DNA of 64,000 nucleotides. Origin: Porphyrobacter sp. IPPAS B-1204 (lineage in GTDB: Bacteria > Pseudomonadota > Alphaproteobacteria > Sphingomonadales > Sphingomonadaceae). Shown here piece by piece: positions 42,687-51,839 of the stretch. Position 1 is the first letter of the stretch; every line of letters starts with the position of its first letter. The position numbers and the translations under genes were made by a program. The notes below the pieces were generated by a model that saw only the letters and a program-made list of their open reading frames with translations, was not told where the DNA came from and did not search any database. Location of the stretch: contig RHGM01000001.1 in assembly GCA_003724185.1 (NCBI GenBank), positions 248,001-312,000 on the forward strand, read 5' to 3'.

Positions 42687-44336
42687 TCACATATTCGGAT
42701 AGTTCGGCCCGCCCCCGCCTTCCGGTGTCACCCAGTTGATGTTCTGGTTGGGGTCCTTGATGTCGCAAGTTTTGCAGTGGACGCAGTTCTGGGAGTTGAT
42801 CTGGAACTTGGGCTCACCGGTCTTCTCGTCGGTCAGCCACTCGTAGACCCCCGCCGGGCAATAGCGCGCAGACGGCCCGCCGAAGACGCCGAGCTCGCTT
42901 ACCTTCTGAAGCTCCAAGTCCTTCACCTGCAGGTGGCAGGGCTGGTCCTCGGCGTGGTTGGTGTAGCTGTAGGCGACGTTGGTCAGCTTATCGAAGGTGA
43001 TCACGCCATCGGGCTTGGGGTAGTCGATCTTGGGGTAGAGATCGGCCCGGCCCGTCATGGTGTAGTCCTTGTGGTGCTTCATCGAAATCGGCAGGCCGAT
43101 CTTCAATGTGCGCATCCACATATCAATGCCGGCGACCAAAGTGCCGATATCGCCGCCAAACTTGGCAACCGCAGGCTCGGCGTTCTGGACGACCTTGAGC
43201 TCGGTCGCGATCCAGCTGGAGCGCACGGCGGCGTCGTAATCCATCAGCTCGGTCTTCTCGTGACCGGCCGCGATCGCCGCCGCGATGGATTCCGCCGCCA
43301 GCATCCCGCTCTTCATCGCGGTGTGGCTGCCCTTGATGCGCGGCACGTTCACAAAGCCCGCCGCACAACCGATCAGCGCGCCGCCGGGGAAGGCAAGCTT
43401 GGGCACCGACTGCCAGCCGCCTTCATTGATCGCGCGCGCGCCGTAGCTGACGCGCTTGCCGCCTTCGAGGTATTCGCGGATCGCCGGGTGCTGCTTCCAG
43501 CGCTGGAATTCCTGATAGGGCGAGACCCAGGGGTTCTTGTAATCGAGCGCCGTCACGAAGCCCAACGCAACCTGACCATTGGCCTGATGGTAGAGGAAGC
43601 CCCCGCCCCAGCTTTCGCTTTCGGTCAGCGGCCAGCCCTGCGTGTGGATCACGCGGCCCGGCTTGTGCTTCTTGGGATCGATGTCCCACAATTCCTTGAT
43701 GCCGAGACCATAGACCTGCGGCTGGCAGTTCGCCTCAAGATCGTACTTCGCCTTCATCCGCTTGGTCAGGTTGCCGCGCGCGCCCTCGGCGAAAAGCGTA
43801 TACTTGGCGTGGATTTCCATGCCGGGGGTGTAATCGCCCTTGGGGCTGCCGTCGGCGGCAACGCCCATATCCTGCGTAATGACGCCCGCGACGCGGCCTT
43901 TATCATCGATCATCACGTCGGCGGCGGGGAAGCCCGGGAACACCATCACGCCCAGCGCTTCGGCCTGTTCGGCGAGCCAGCGGGTCATGCTGCCGAGGCT
44001 GCCGGTGTAGCAACCATTGTTGCTCATCAGCGGCGGCATGATCGCGTGGGGGATCGAGGTCTTGCCGGTCTTCGACAGCACCCAGTGCCAGTTATCAGTC
44101 ACCGGGGTTGCGGCCATCGGGCAACCCTGGTCCCGCCATTCCGGCAGCAGTTCGTCCAACGCCTTGGGATCGACCACCGCGCCTGACAGGATATGCGCGC
44201 CGATTTCCGAACCCTTTTCCAGCACGATCACCTCAAGCTCGGCATTGATCTGCTTGAGCTTGATCGCAGCCGAAAGCCCCGCAGGACCGCCCCCGACGAT
44301 CACGACATCGCAGGGCATTGATTCACGTTCGATCAT
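42687..44336 (-). CDS. electron transfer flavoprotein-ubiquinone oxidoreductase
   Basis: A 549-aa membrane-associated flavoprotein passing electrons from ETF to ubiquinone during fatty acid and amino acid oxidation. FAD-binding motif VVIVGGGPAGLSAAI at the N terminus. The C-terminal 4Fe-4S ligands are in RYCPAGVYEW and NCVHCKTCDIKDPNQNINW. ATG 44336 has AGGA 7 nt upstream. First gene of the minus-strand cluster, 125 nt from the divergent UDG-like gene. Confidence 0.96.
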   Translation of the reverse strand: MIERESMPCDVVIVGGGPAGLSAAIKLKQINAELEVIVLEKGSEIGAHILSGAVVDPKALDELLPEWRDQGCPMAATPVTDNWHWVLSKTGKTSIPHAIMPPLMSNNGCYTGSLGSMTRWLAEQAEALGVMVFPGFPAADVMIDDKGRVAGVITQDMGVAADGSPKGDYTPGMEIHAKYTLFAEGARGNLTKRMKAKYDLEANCQPQVYGLGIKELWDIDPKKHKPGRVIHTQGWPLTESESWGGGFLYHQANGQVALGFVTALDYKNPWVSPYQEFQRWKQHPAIREYLEGGKRVSYGARAINEGGWQSVPKLAFPGGALIGCAAGFVNVPRIKGSHTAMKSGMLAAESIAAAIAAGHEKTELMDYDAAVRSSWIATELKVVQNAEPAVAKFGGDIGTLVAGIDMWMRTLKIGLPISMKHHKDYTMTGRADLYPKIDYPKPDGVITFDKLTNVAYSYTNHAEDQPCHLQVKDLELQKVSELGVFGGPSARYCPAGVYEWLTDEKTGEPKFQINSQNCVHCKTCDIKDPNQNINWVTPEGGGGPNYPNM

Positions 44337-44461
44337 GGGGCTTTCCTGATCCTTGTTGGTTTTGCCGTGCGAGGCGCACAGCTTGGCGATATGGCTTGCC
44401 TGCCCACTTGCTAACACCCTCGGGGACAGTCAAGACCCGCGATGGATAGCATGACCCGTCA

Positions 44462-45259
44462 ATGACCCGCCCTGAACTTTCGATAGCGCGCGAATTCGAA
44501 GCGGCGCTTGCCTGGTGGCAGGCGGCGGGGGTGGACTGCGACTTTGCCGATGACGCTACGGCGTGGTTGGCCGAAGCAACCTCCAAGGCGGCACCTCTAC
44601 CGGGCGAGAACACCCCTTCCGGGCGGCCGGCGGCGGTTCCGGCAGGTGAATTGCCTGCCGGCCTGCGCGCCCTGCCCGATGCGCCTTCCCCGGCCCCTGC
44701 CACGCTGCGCCGCGATCTGCTGGGCGAATCGCCGCCACAGGATCTGGCGGCTTTTCGCGAATGGTGGATGTCGGCCCAAGGGATCGATACCGCACGCGCT
44801 TTTCCCCGGATCGCACCGCGCGGGGACGCTGGCGCTGCACTGATGGTGCTGGTGCCGCAGCCCGAAGAGGCCGATTCCGACCATCTGCTATCCGGTCCGC
44901 AAGGGCGCCTGCTGGGCAATATTCTGGCGGCGATGGGGCTGGACGAAAGCATGGTCTACGTCGCCTCTGCCCTGCCCTGCCACACGCCGATGGCCGATCT
45001 GGCCCTGCTGGCAGCGGGCGGGATGGACGCGGTGACGGCGCATCACATTGCGCTGGTGCGGCCTGCACGGCTGATCGCCTTCGGGACGGGTCTGGCACCG
45101 ATGCTTGGCTCGCCAGCGGAACACCCTTTACGTGAAATCAACCATGCCGGTGGCAAGGTGCTGGTCATGTCGAGCGAAACGCTCGATGCCCTGATGGAAA
45201 TGCCCCGGCTCAAGGCCCGGTTCTGGCGGAGATGGATAGAATGGTCGGCCACGGTTTGA
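44462..45259 (+). CDS. uracil-DNA glycosylase-like protein, degenerate
   Basis: A 265-aa protein whose C-terminal half resembles family 4/5 uracil-DNA glycosylases: VLVPQPEEADSDHLLSGPQGRLLGNILAAMGL, then VYVASALPCHTP and HHIALVRPARLIAFGTG. The four cysteines of the iron-sulfur cluster and the GEAPG motif of the first strand are not conserved, so activity is doubtful. The N-terminal 90 residues are Ala/Pro-rich. It overlaps the lytic transglycosylase start, within its last 19 nt. Confidence 0.6.
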   Translation: MTRPELSIAREFEAALAWWQAAGVDCDFADDATAWLAEATSKAAPLPGENTPSGRPAAVPAGELPAGLRALPDAPSPAPATLRRDLLGESPPQDLAAFREWWMSAQGIDTARAFPRIAPRGDAGAALMVLVPQPEEADSDHLLSGPQGRLLGNILAAMGLDESMVYVASALPCHTPMADLALLAAGGMDAVTAHHIALVRPARLIAFGTGLAPMLGSPAEHPLREINHAGGKVLVMSSETLDALMEMPRLKARFWRRWIEWSATV

Positions 45260-47013
45260 GGCGTTCGGGCACATCGATGGTCGCGATGGTGCTGGCGGCA
45301 GCGGGGCTGACGGTCCCTGCCGCAGCGCAATCGGGCGATCTGGTGGCGCGCTGGAACGGCGCGGCGCCCGCCGAAGGCGCGCTCGCCGCCGTGCTGACCC
45401 CGGATGAACGCAACGCCTATCGCCAGCTGTTCGCCGCGATCGATGCCGAGCAGTGGGACGTGGTGGAAAGCCTGCTCGCCCAGCAGCCCGAGGGCGTGCT
45501 GACCCAGGCGGCCCGCGCCGAATATTACACCCACGCCAAAAGCCCCAAGGTTTCGGCGGAGCAGATCACCGCGTGGTTTGCCGCCGGCACCGATCTTCCG
45601 CAGTCCGAACAGCTCGCCAAGATGGGCGCCAAGCGCGGGGTCGCCTACCTGCCGCCGCTGCCAAGCGCGCAGGGCTTTGCCCGCCAGCCCTATGCTCCCA
45701 AGCGCATCCTGCCGCGCTCCGTTAGCGACGGCACCATGCCGGCGGCGACGGCCTCGGCGATCCTCGAAGCGATCAAGGCCGATAACCCGGCCGAAGCGCA
45801 CCGCCTGCTTTCCGAGGCTGACTGGCAGCTGTCCAGCGATGCCCGCGCCGAATGGCGGGAACGTGTGGCGTGGAGCTACTACATCGAGAACAACGATGCC
45901 GCCGCGCTTGAACTGGCGCGGACCGCGGCCGAAGGTTCGGGCGAGTGGGTGGCTGAAGGCGCATGGGTCGAAGGGCTCGCCGCTTGGCGCATGGGCTATT
46001 GCCAGCTCGCGGGCGAGGCGTTTGCCCGCGTGGCAGGCCGTGCCTCGAACGTGGAACTGGCCGCAGCCGGACATTACTGGGCGCACCGCGCCGCGGTCCG
46101 TTGCCGCGAGCCGGGACAGGCGCAGCAGCACCTCAGCGCGGCGGCCCAGATGCACGAGACGCTTTACGGGATGCTCGCCGCCGATCAGCTCGGCGTGGAA
46201 CTGCCCGCCCACGCGCCGCCACCCGCCTTCAGCCCCGACGATTGGAGCCAATTGGCCCAGCGGCCCAACATCCGCGTGGCTGTGGCGCTGACCGAAGTTG
46301 GCAAGCCCAGTCTGGCCGACGAAGTGCTCCGCCACGAAGCCCGCATCGGCCCGGCCTATCAATATGGCGCGCTGGCCAGGCTGGCGCGTGAACTGGGTCT
46401 GCCCTCGACCCAGCTGTTCATGGCCCACAACGCGCCCTACGGCACCAGCAGCGATCCGTCCTTGCGCTTTCCTGTCGCCCATTGGCAGCCGGTCGGCGGA
46501 TGGCAGGTCGATCCGGCGCTGGCCTTTGCCCATGCGCTTCAGGAATCGAACTTCCGCGCCTCGGCTGTCAGCCCCGCCAACGCACGGGGCCTGATGCAGA
46601 TCATGCCCGGCACCGCTCGCGATCATTCGGGCCGACTGAGCCTTGGCGCCTCTTACGAAGACCTCAACGATCCGCAGGTCAATCTTGCCTATGGCCAGCG
46701 CCACCTTGCCATGCTGCGCGATCATCCCGCAACCGGCGGCGTGCTGCCCAAGATCATGGCGGCCTACAACGCAGGCCTCACCCCCGTCGCGCGCTGGAAT
46801 TCCGAGATCAACGACCAGGGCGATCCGCTGCTGTGGATGGAATCGATCCCCTATTGGGAAACACGCGGCTATGTCGCGATCGTGATGCGCAATTACTGGA
46901 TGTATGAGCGTGCCGCGGGCGTGCAATCGCCAAGCCGCCGCGCACTGGCCCAAGGGCGCTGGCCGGAGTTTCCGCAGGCTGCTACCATGCGTTCTGCAAG
47001 GTTGGAGCCATAG
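45241..47013 (+). CDS. soluble lytic murein transglycosylase (Slt-like)
   Basis: A 590-aa periplasmic GH23 enzyme cleaving peptidoglycan. A signal peptide (ending VPAAAQS) is followed by a long alpha-helical region (about 40-380) and the catalytic domain with the Glu in FAHALQESNFRASAVSP, GLMQIMPGTA and AYNAG. ATG 45241 has GGAG 9 nt upstream. A nearby ATG at 45232 has no spacing from that site. Overlap with the UDG-like gene suggests co-translation. Confidence 0.9.
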   Translation: MVGHGLRRSGTSMVAMVLAAAGLTVPAAAQSGDLVARWNGAAPAEGALAAVLTPDERNAYRQLFAAIDAEQWDVVESLLAQQPEGVLTQAARAEYYTHAKSPKVSAEQITAWFAAGTDLPQSEQLAKMGAKRGVAYLPPLPSAQGFARQPYAPKRILPRSVSDGTMPAATASAILEAIKADNPAEAHRLLSEADWQLSSDARAEWRERVAWSYYIENNDAAALELARTAAEGSGEWVAEGAWVEGLAAWRMGYCQLAGEAFARVAGRASNVELAAAGHYWAHRAAVRCREPGQAQQHLSAAAQMHETLYGMLAADQLGVELPAHAPPPAFSPDDWSQLAQRPNIRVAVALTEVGKPSLADEVLRHEARIGPAYQYGALARLARELGLPSTQLFMAHNAPYGTSSDPSLRFPVAHWQPVGGWQVDPALAFAHALQESNFRASAVSPANARGLMQIMPGTARDHSGRLSLGASYEDLNDPQVNLAYGQRHLAMLRDHPATGGVLPKIMAAYNAGLTPVARWNSEINDQGDPLLWMESIPYWETRGYVAIVMRNYWMYERAAGVQSPSRRALAQGRWPEFPQAATMRSARLEP

Positions 47014-47025
47014 GAGACGGGCAAA

Positions 47026-47556
47026 GTGGCGATTGACGAGAGCCGGGTTTTCAAGCCGATCAATATCGCCGTTCTGACCGTATCGGACACCCGCACGGCC
47101 GAAACCGACACCTCGGGCGATATTCTCTGCCAGCGGGTGACCGATGCCGGACACCATCTGGCCGCGCGCACGATCGTCAGGGACGACGCTGCTCTGCTCG
47201 CCGCGCAGTTTGAGGCGTGGATCGATGATCCCGCTATCGACGCGGTGGTGAGCACCGGCGGCACCGGCCTCACGGGGCGCGATGTGACGCCCGAGGCATT
47301 GGCGCGGATAACGGACGCCCGCGACATACCCGGCTTTGGCGAACTGTTCCGCTGGCTCAGCTTCAAGAGCATCGGCACCAGCACTGTCCAGTCCCGCGCC
47401 TGCGCGGTGGTGGCACGCGGCACCTATATCTTCGCGCTGCCCGGATCGAACGGCGCGGTGAAAGACGGCTGGGACGGGATCCTCGCCGAGCAGCTCGACA
47501 GCCGCAACCGGCCCTGCAATTTCGTGGAACTGATGCCGCGCCTGCGCGAGGTCTGA
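47026..47556 (+). CDS. moaB: molybdenum cofactor biosynthesis protein B
   Basis: A 176-aa protein of the MoaB/MogA family that adenylylates molybdopterin or handles its precursors. Family motifs: AVLTVSDTR, VVSTGGTGLTGRDVTPEA and IFALPGSNGAVKDGW. GTG start 47026 with GGAG about 10 nt upstream, 12 nt after the transglycosylase stop. Confidence 0.92.
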   Translation: MAIDESRVFKPINIAVLTVSDTRTAETDTSGDILCQRVTDAGHHLAARTIVRDDAALLAAQFEAWIDDPAIDAVVSTGGTGLTGRDVTPEALARITDARDIPGFGELFRWLSFKSIGTSTVQSRACAVVARGTYIFALPGSNGAVKDGWDGILAEQLDSRNRPCNFVELMPRLREV

Positions 47557-47578
47557 TCTTTCCGCAGGGACTTGGCAT

Positions 47579-47594
47579 CGGAACCTTTGTTCCG
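47579..47594. repeat. 6-bp inverted repeat just upstream of parS
   Basis: CGGAAC at 47579-47584 and GTTCCG at 47589-47594 are perfect inverted copies around CTTT. It lies 4 nt before parS and in the presumed ribosome-binding region of the next gene, where no normal Shine-Dalgarno is seen. Confidence 0.6.
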
Positions 47595-47597
47595 TAA

Positions 47598-48683
47598 ATG
47601 TTCCACGTGAAACATTCTCTGGTCAAAGGACGCGGTGCGCAATCGGGGGCGGTCTCCACCCGCTTCGGGCTGGCGGAGCGCGAGGTCGATGGCGACTGGC
47701 GCGATCATGTGCAGACGCTGGACGGCCCGCCGGTCAAGCTGCGCACCACGGTGACAGAGGAACGGCCCAAGTCGATCCTGACCTTCAACCAATCACCCGA
47801 TGTGCCATTCGACCGGTCAATCAACGCCTATCGCGGCTGCGAACACGGCTGCGTTTACTGCTTTGCCCGGCCGACCCACGCCTATCACGATCTGTCGCCG
47901 GGGCTGGATTTCGAGACGCGGCTGTTTGCCAAGCCTGATGGGGCGGCGCTGCTCAGGGCGACGCTGGCGAAGCGCGGCTACACCCCCAAGCCGATCGCGA
48001 TGGGCACCAACACCGATCCCTATCAACCGATCGAGCGGGATTACCGGATCACCCGCCAGGTGCTGGAGGTGTGCCTTGAGACGCGCCACCCCGTCACCAT
48101 CACCACCAAATCCGACCGGGTGATGGACGATGCCGATCTGCTGGCGGAATTGGCGCGCAAGAAACTGGTGGCGGTGTCGATCTCGGTGACGAGCCTTGAC
48201 CCTGTGCTGTCCGCCAAGCTCGAACCGCGCTGCGCTGCGCCTGCCAAGCGGCTGGCGGCGCTGGGCAAACTGGTGGAACTGGGCGTGCCGGTGCATTGTT
48301 CGATCTCGCCGATCATCCCGGCGATCACCGATGAATTCATCGAGGGCATCATCACCGAAGTGGCGCGGCTTGGGGTACGGAGCGTGAACTGGATCCCCCT
48401 GCGCCTCCCGCACGAAGTCGCGCCGCTGCTGCGCGAATGGCTCGCCGTCCACTACCCTGAGCGGGCGGGCAAGGTGATGAGCATTGTGCGGGAGATGCGG
48501 GGCGGACGCGACAATGACCCGAATTTCCACAGCCGTTTCAACCCGCAAGGCGTGTGGGCCGACCTGATCCGGGCGCGGTTCAAACTGGCGTGCAAGCGGG
48601 CGGGGATTGGGAAGGCACGGTTTGAACTCGATTGCTCGCGATTCCGGGCACCGGAATTGGGCGGGCAGCTGCGGCTGCTGTAG
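47598..48683 (+). CDS. PA0069-family radical SAM protein
   Basis: A 361-aa radical SAM enzyme of the PA0069 type. The cluster motif is YRGCEHGCVYCFARPTHAY (CxxxCxxC), and SAM-binding and barrel elements GTNTDPYQPIER and TITTKSDRVMDD follow. Function is unknown. The N terminus is MFHVKHSLVKGRGAQ. The start codon is inside parS. No alternative start fits between it and the conserved KGRGA segment. Ends 86 nt before the ATL gene. Confidence 0.92.
   Translation: MFHVKHSLVKGRGAQSGAVSTRFGLAEREVDGDWRDHVQTLDGPPVKLRTTVTEERPKSILTFNQSPDVPFDRSINAYRGCEHGCVYCFARPTHAYHDLSPGLDFETRLFAKPDGAALLRATLAKRGYTPKPIAMGTNTDPYQPIERDYRITRQVLEVCLETRHPVTITTKSDRVMDDADLLAELARKKLVAVSISVTSLDPVLSAKLEPRCAAPAKRLAALGKLVELGVPVHCSISPIIPAITDEFIEGIITEVARLGVRSVNWIPLRLPHEVAPLLREWLAVHYPERAGKVMSIVREMRGGRDNDPNFHSRFNPQGVWADLIRARFKLACKRAGIGKARFELDCSRFRAPELGGQLRLL
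47599..47614. promoter_or_regulatory. parS centromere site (ParB binding)
   Basis: TGTTCCACGTGAAACA is a full 16-bp match to the known parS consensus TGTTNCACGTGAAACA. ParB binds it to segregate the chromosome, and parS sites usually cluster near the replication origin. The site covers the first codons of the radical SAM gene: its ATG (47598-47600) uses the TG of the site and the sixteen bases encode the MFHVKH start. No parA or parB gene is in the window. Confidence 0.9.
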
Positions 48684-48769
48684 CGATCAGAACATAGCAT
48701 GATCAAATAGCTCTTATTCAACGCCTGACTGGCCGTTGCTAGACTCCTGCCGACTCACGGAGATTGAAC

Positions 48770-49270
48770 ATGGGAAAGCGGAAAACTGCGGTCGAACACC
48801 TGCAAGGAGGCCGGGAGCCTCATATCGTTCACATGATCCCGCCCGGAGCGCCTGGCTATCGTGAAGCCGCAGGCGGCGCAATGGTCGTATCGTCGCCACG
48901 GGAAGTTGACGAGATAGTGCGTTGTTTAAGGCCGGGCGAACTCGTCACGCTCGATGAACTTCGCGCGGCCATCGCCCGCCGCCACGCTGTCGCCGTAGCC
49001 TGCCCCGTTTCGACAGCGATCTTCCTCAACATGTGCGCACGAGCCTGCGAGGAGAGGAGAGATATGGGCACCCCCGATCCGGAACTGACACCCTGGTGGC
49101 GGGTGCTCAAAAAGGGCGGTTTTCTCAACCCCAAGTATCCGGGGGGCACCGATTACCAGAGCGAGCTTCTGGCTGCGGAGGGTATCAGGGTGTCCCCTTT
49201 GCGAAAGCAGGCAGCAGTGTTCGACTATATGGAGAGACTGCCTGCCGATCCGATTGAGCTGCGTCGGTAA
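48770..49270 (+). CDS. alkyltransferase-like (ATL/MGMT-fold) DNA-binding protein
   Basis: A 166-aa protein resembling the DNA-binding domain of O6-alkylguanine-DNA alkyltransferase. The sequence PELTPWWRVLKKGGFLN lines up with the MGMT active-site stretch PCHRVV...G.L, with PWWRV at 108-112 replacing PCHRV. ATL proteins likewise have Trp at the acceptor Cys. The helix-turn-helix-like part is about 45-90 (PREVDEIVRCLRPGELVTL). ATG 48770 has GGAG 7 nt upstream. The assignment is inference. Confidence 0.55.
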   Translation: MGKRKTAVEHLQGGREPHIVHMIPPGAPGYREAAGGAMVVSSPREVDEIVRCLRPGELVTLDELRAAIARRHAVAVACPVSTAIFLNMCARACEERRDMGTPDPELTPWWRVLKKGGFLNPKYPGGTDYQSELLAAEGIRVSPLRKQAAVFDYMERLPADPIELRR

Positions 49271-49286
49271 CGGCAAACCCCTCCCT

Positions 49287-49724
49287 TCACCCAAACCCTT
49301 CCCCCGCCTCGCCCGGAGCAAAGCGGATCAAGCGGCTGTCGACCAATGCCGCCGTCCGGTTCACCACGGCCTTTTGGTACTCCGCATCCTTGATCATTTC
49401 AAAGAACGCGCCCGCATTCGGGTATTGCGCAATGAACCCATCGTGCCATTCGCGCACCTCCGGGCCAGTCACCATTGTTTCGAACCGCCCGCGCCACAGG
49501 ATACTGCCGCCCACGCGGCTAAAGATGGGGCCGCTGGTCTTGCCGTATTCCTCGTAAGCGCGCTTGCCGCTCCAGCCCTTGCCCGCGTGTTCGTGGCCCT
49601 CGGGATACTCCGCCACATCGCGATACAGCAGCAGGTTCAGCATGTTGATCGGCTGATCGCGCGGCAGGTCTTTGAAGGCCTGAAAGTTCACCGGCGAGGG
49701 ATCAATATAGGTTTCGCAGGTCAT
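49287..49724 (-). CDS. DUF1330-type dimeric alpha/beta barrel protein
   Basis: A 145-aa protein with the NMLNLLLYRDVAEYPEG segment typical of DUF1330/ABM-type dimeric barrels and a central GGSILWRGRFE. Function unknown. ATG 49724 overlaps the stop of the upstream GNAT gene by 4 nt. Confidence 0.7.
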   Translation of the reverse strand: MTCETYIDPSPVNFQAFKDLPRDQPINMLNLLLYRDVAEYPEGHEHAGKGWSGKRAYEEYGKTSGPIFSRVGGSILWRGRFETMVTGPEVREWHDGFIAQYPNAGAFFEMIKDAEYQKAVVNRTAALVDSRLIRFAPGEAGEGFG

Positions 49725-50239
49725 CGCTCATGTCCCTCCATCATCAGATTGCATTGCATATAGACCGTATCGAGCCTGCGCCCGAACTTGAAGCCGACAT
49801 TGCGCATCCGCCCTGCATGGACGAAGCCGCACTTGCCGTGGAGCGCGACCGAGGCAGGCTCGCCCCCGCCGATCACCGCGATCATCTGTTCAAACCCACA
49901 GGCGCGTGCGGCTTCGACCAAGGCTGCGAGCAACGCCGAGCCCACCCCGCCCCCGCGCGCGGCGTCGGCGACATAGATGCTGTCCTCGCACGTGCGGGCA
50001 TAGGCGGCGCGGTCGCGGAACTGGGTGGCATAGGCATAGCCCGCCACCGCCCCGCCGCGCTCGGCGACAAGGAACGGCCAGCCCCGCGCTGTAACGGCCG
50101 CGATCTTATCCGCCCACGCCGCCGGATCGGGCGCAGCCGTATCGAACGTCGCCGTGCTGTGCGCGACGTGGAAGGCGTAGATATTGCAAACGGCCTGCGC
50201 GTCGGCTTGGCGCGCAGGCCGGATGGTCAGGTCAGCCAA
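49721..50239 (-). CDS. GNAT family N-acetyltransferase (phosphinothricin acetyltransferase-like)
   Basis: A 172-aa GNAT with the acetyl-CoA loop ARGGGVGSALLAALVEAA and an N-terminal TIRPARQADAQAVCNIYAFHVAHSTATF pattern (about 5-32) typical of PAT-like acetyltransferases. The start is uncertain: I chose TTG 50239, which overlaps the ligase stop, because upstream ATG 50329 would run far into the ligase gene. Confidence 0.75.
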   Translation of the reverse strand: MADLTIRPARQADAQAVCNIYAFHVAHSTATFDTAAPDPAAWADKIAAVTARGWPFLVAERGGAVAGYAYATQFRDRAAYARTCEDSIYVADAARGGGVGSALLAALVEAARACGFEQMIAVIGGGEPASVALHGKCGFVHAGRMRNVGFKFGRRLDTVYMQCNLMMEGHER

Positions 50240-51839
50240 GCGTGTAGTCCGCAAAGCGGTCACGCAGGTCTTTCTTGCTGATCTTGCCCGTCGCGGTGTG
50301 AGGGATGTCGTCCACGAATTCGACCGCATCGGGCAGCCACCACTTCGCGATCAGCGGCTTCAGATGCTCGATGATGTCGTCGCCCGAAACATCGGCCCCG
50401 GCTTTCTTCACCACGAACAGCACCGGGCGTTCATCCCACTTGGGGTGAGCGATGCCGATGCACGCGGCCTCGGCCACGCCCGGATGCCCGCAGGCGGCGT
50501 TTTCGAGCTCGACCGAGCTGATCCATTCCCCGCCCGATTTGATAACGTCCTTGGTGCGATCGGTCAGCTGCAGGGTGCCGTCCGGGTGGAGGATGCCGAC
50601 ATCGCCGGTGTCGAACCAGCCGTCATTGCCGACTGCGTCCTGCTCCGCCTTGAAATAGCGCTTGATGATCCACGGCCCGCGGATTTGCAGCGCGCCGCTG
50701 GTCTTGCCGTCACGCGGCAGTTCGGTGGTCATGTCGTCGAGCGCGACGGTGCGCAGCTGCACGCCGAAGATCGGGCGACCCTGCATCGCGGTCTTCTCGA
50801 TCTTTTCTTCAAGCGTCAGGCTGTCCCAATCCCAGGTCGGCCCGCCCACGGTGCCGATGGGGCTGGTTTCGGTCATCCCCCAGGCGTGCTGGACGCGGGT
50901 GCCGTTCCTCATCAGCCGCTCGATCATGAACTTGGGCGCGGCCGAACCACCGATGGTGGCTGCCTTCAGCGGGGGCAGGTCGAGGCCTTCGCGGTCGCAA
51001 TACTGGAAATGCGCCAGCCACACCGTCGGCACGCCCGCAGAATCCGTCACGCCCTCGCGCAGCATCAGATCGTGCAGCACGGCAGGATCATTCACCGCCG
51101 AAAACACGAACTTGATCCCCGCCATCGCGCCGGCATAGGGCAGGCCCCAGCTCGCCGCATGGAACATCGGGACGACGGGGAGCATCACCGAGGCGCTGGA
51201 GAAATTGAACGCCGCCGATTGCAGCCCGGCCATCGCGTGCAGCAAGGTCGAGCGGTGTTCGTATTGCACGCCCTTGGGATTGCCGGTGGTGCCGCTGGTG
51301 TAGCAGATCATGCACGGGTCGCTCTCCGGCCCCGTGACCCACTCGAAATCGCCATCCTCGGCCCCGATCCAGTCCTCGAAGGCGGGTGAGTGCGCGCCGG
51401 AATCGTAGCAGATGTAATGTTCAACCGTGGGCCAGCGGCTCTTCATCCGGTCAACGATGGGCTGGAACGCCGCGTCGTAGCACAGCACCCGGTCTTCGGC
51501 ATGGTTGACGATGTATTCGAGCTGGTCGTCGAACAGGCGCGGGTTCACGGTGTGGAGCACCCCGCCCATGCCCGCGACGCCATACCAGCTCACCAGATGG
51601 CGCGAATGGTTCATCGCAAGGCTTGCGACCTTGTCGCCGGGCTTCAGCCCAAGCCGCTGCAACGCCTGCGCCATCTTCAGCGCATCGCCCCGGATACCCG
51701 CCCAATCGGTGCGCGTCTCGCTGCCGTCAGCCCAGCGGCTGACGATCTCGCGCCCGCCTGCCTCGCGCGCGGCGTGATCGATCACGGCGGTCACGCGCAT
51801 GGTCCAGTCCTGCATTGCCCCGAGCCTGTTTGTGGCCAT
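50232..51839 (-). CDS. acyl-CoA ligase (medium/long-chain type)
   Basis: A 535-aa AMP-forming fatty acyl-CoA ligase. ATP motif [19 protein letters not shown], adenine-binding [12 protein letters not shown]-terminal [12 protein letters not shown] with the catalytic Lys. The region between [12 protein letters not shown] and the ANL domain is typical of LC-FACS-like enzymes. ATG 51839 is preceded by GGGAGAGAGA. An in-frame ATG 29 codons upstream is unlikely. It would feed fatty acids into beta-oxidation or lipid synthesis. Confidence 0.9.
   Translation of the reverse strand: MATNRLGAMQDWTMRVTAVIDHAAREAGGREIVSRWADGSETRTDWAGIRGDALKMAQALQRLGLKPGDKVASLAMNHSRHLVSWYGVAGMGGVLHTVNPRLFDDQLEYIVNHAEDRVLCYDAAFQPIVDRMKSRWPTVEHYICYDSGAHSPAFEDWIGAEDGDFEWVTGPESDPCMICYTSGTTGNPKGVQYEHRSTLLHAMAGLQSAAFNFSSASVMLPVVPMFHAASWGLPYAGAMAGIKFVFSAVNDPAVLHDLMLREGVTDSAGVPTVWLAHFQYCDREGLDLPPLKAATIGGSAAPKFMIERLMRNGTRVQHAWGMTETSPIGTVGGPTWDWDSLTLEEKIEKTAMQGRPIFGVQLRTVALDDMTTELPRDGKTSGALQIRGPWIIKRYFKAEQDAVGNDGWFDTGDVGILHPDGTLQLTDRTKDVIKSGGEWISSVELENAACGHPGVAEAACIGIAHPKWDERPVLFVVKKAGADVSGDDIIEHLKPLIAKWWLPDAVEFVDDIPHTATGKISKKDLRDRFADYTLG

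Noticed and set aside
45043..47157. 704-codon open frame antisense to the lytic transglycosylase
   Set aside because: The plus-strand gene has an intact GH23 domain; the antisense frame has none.
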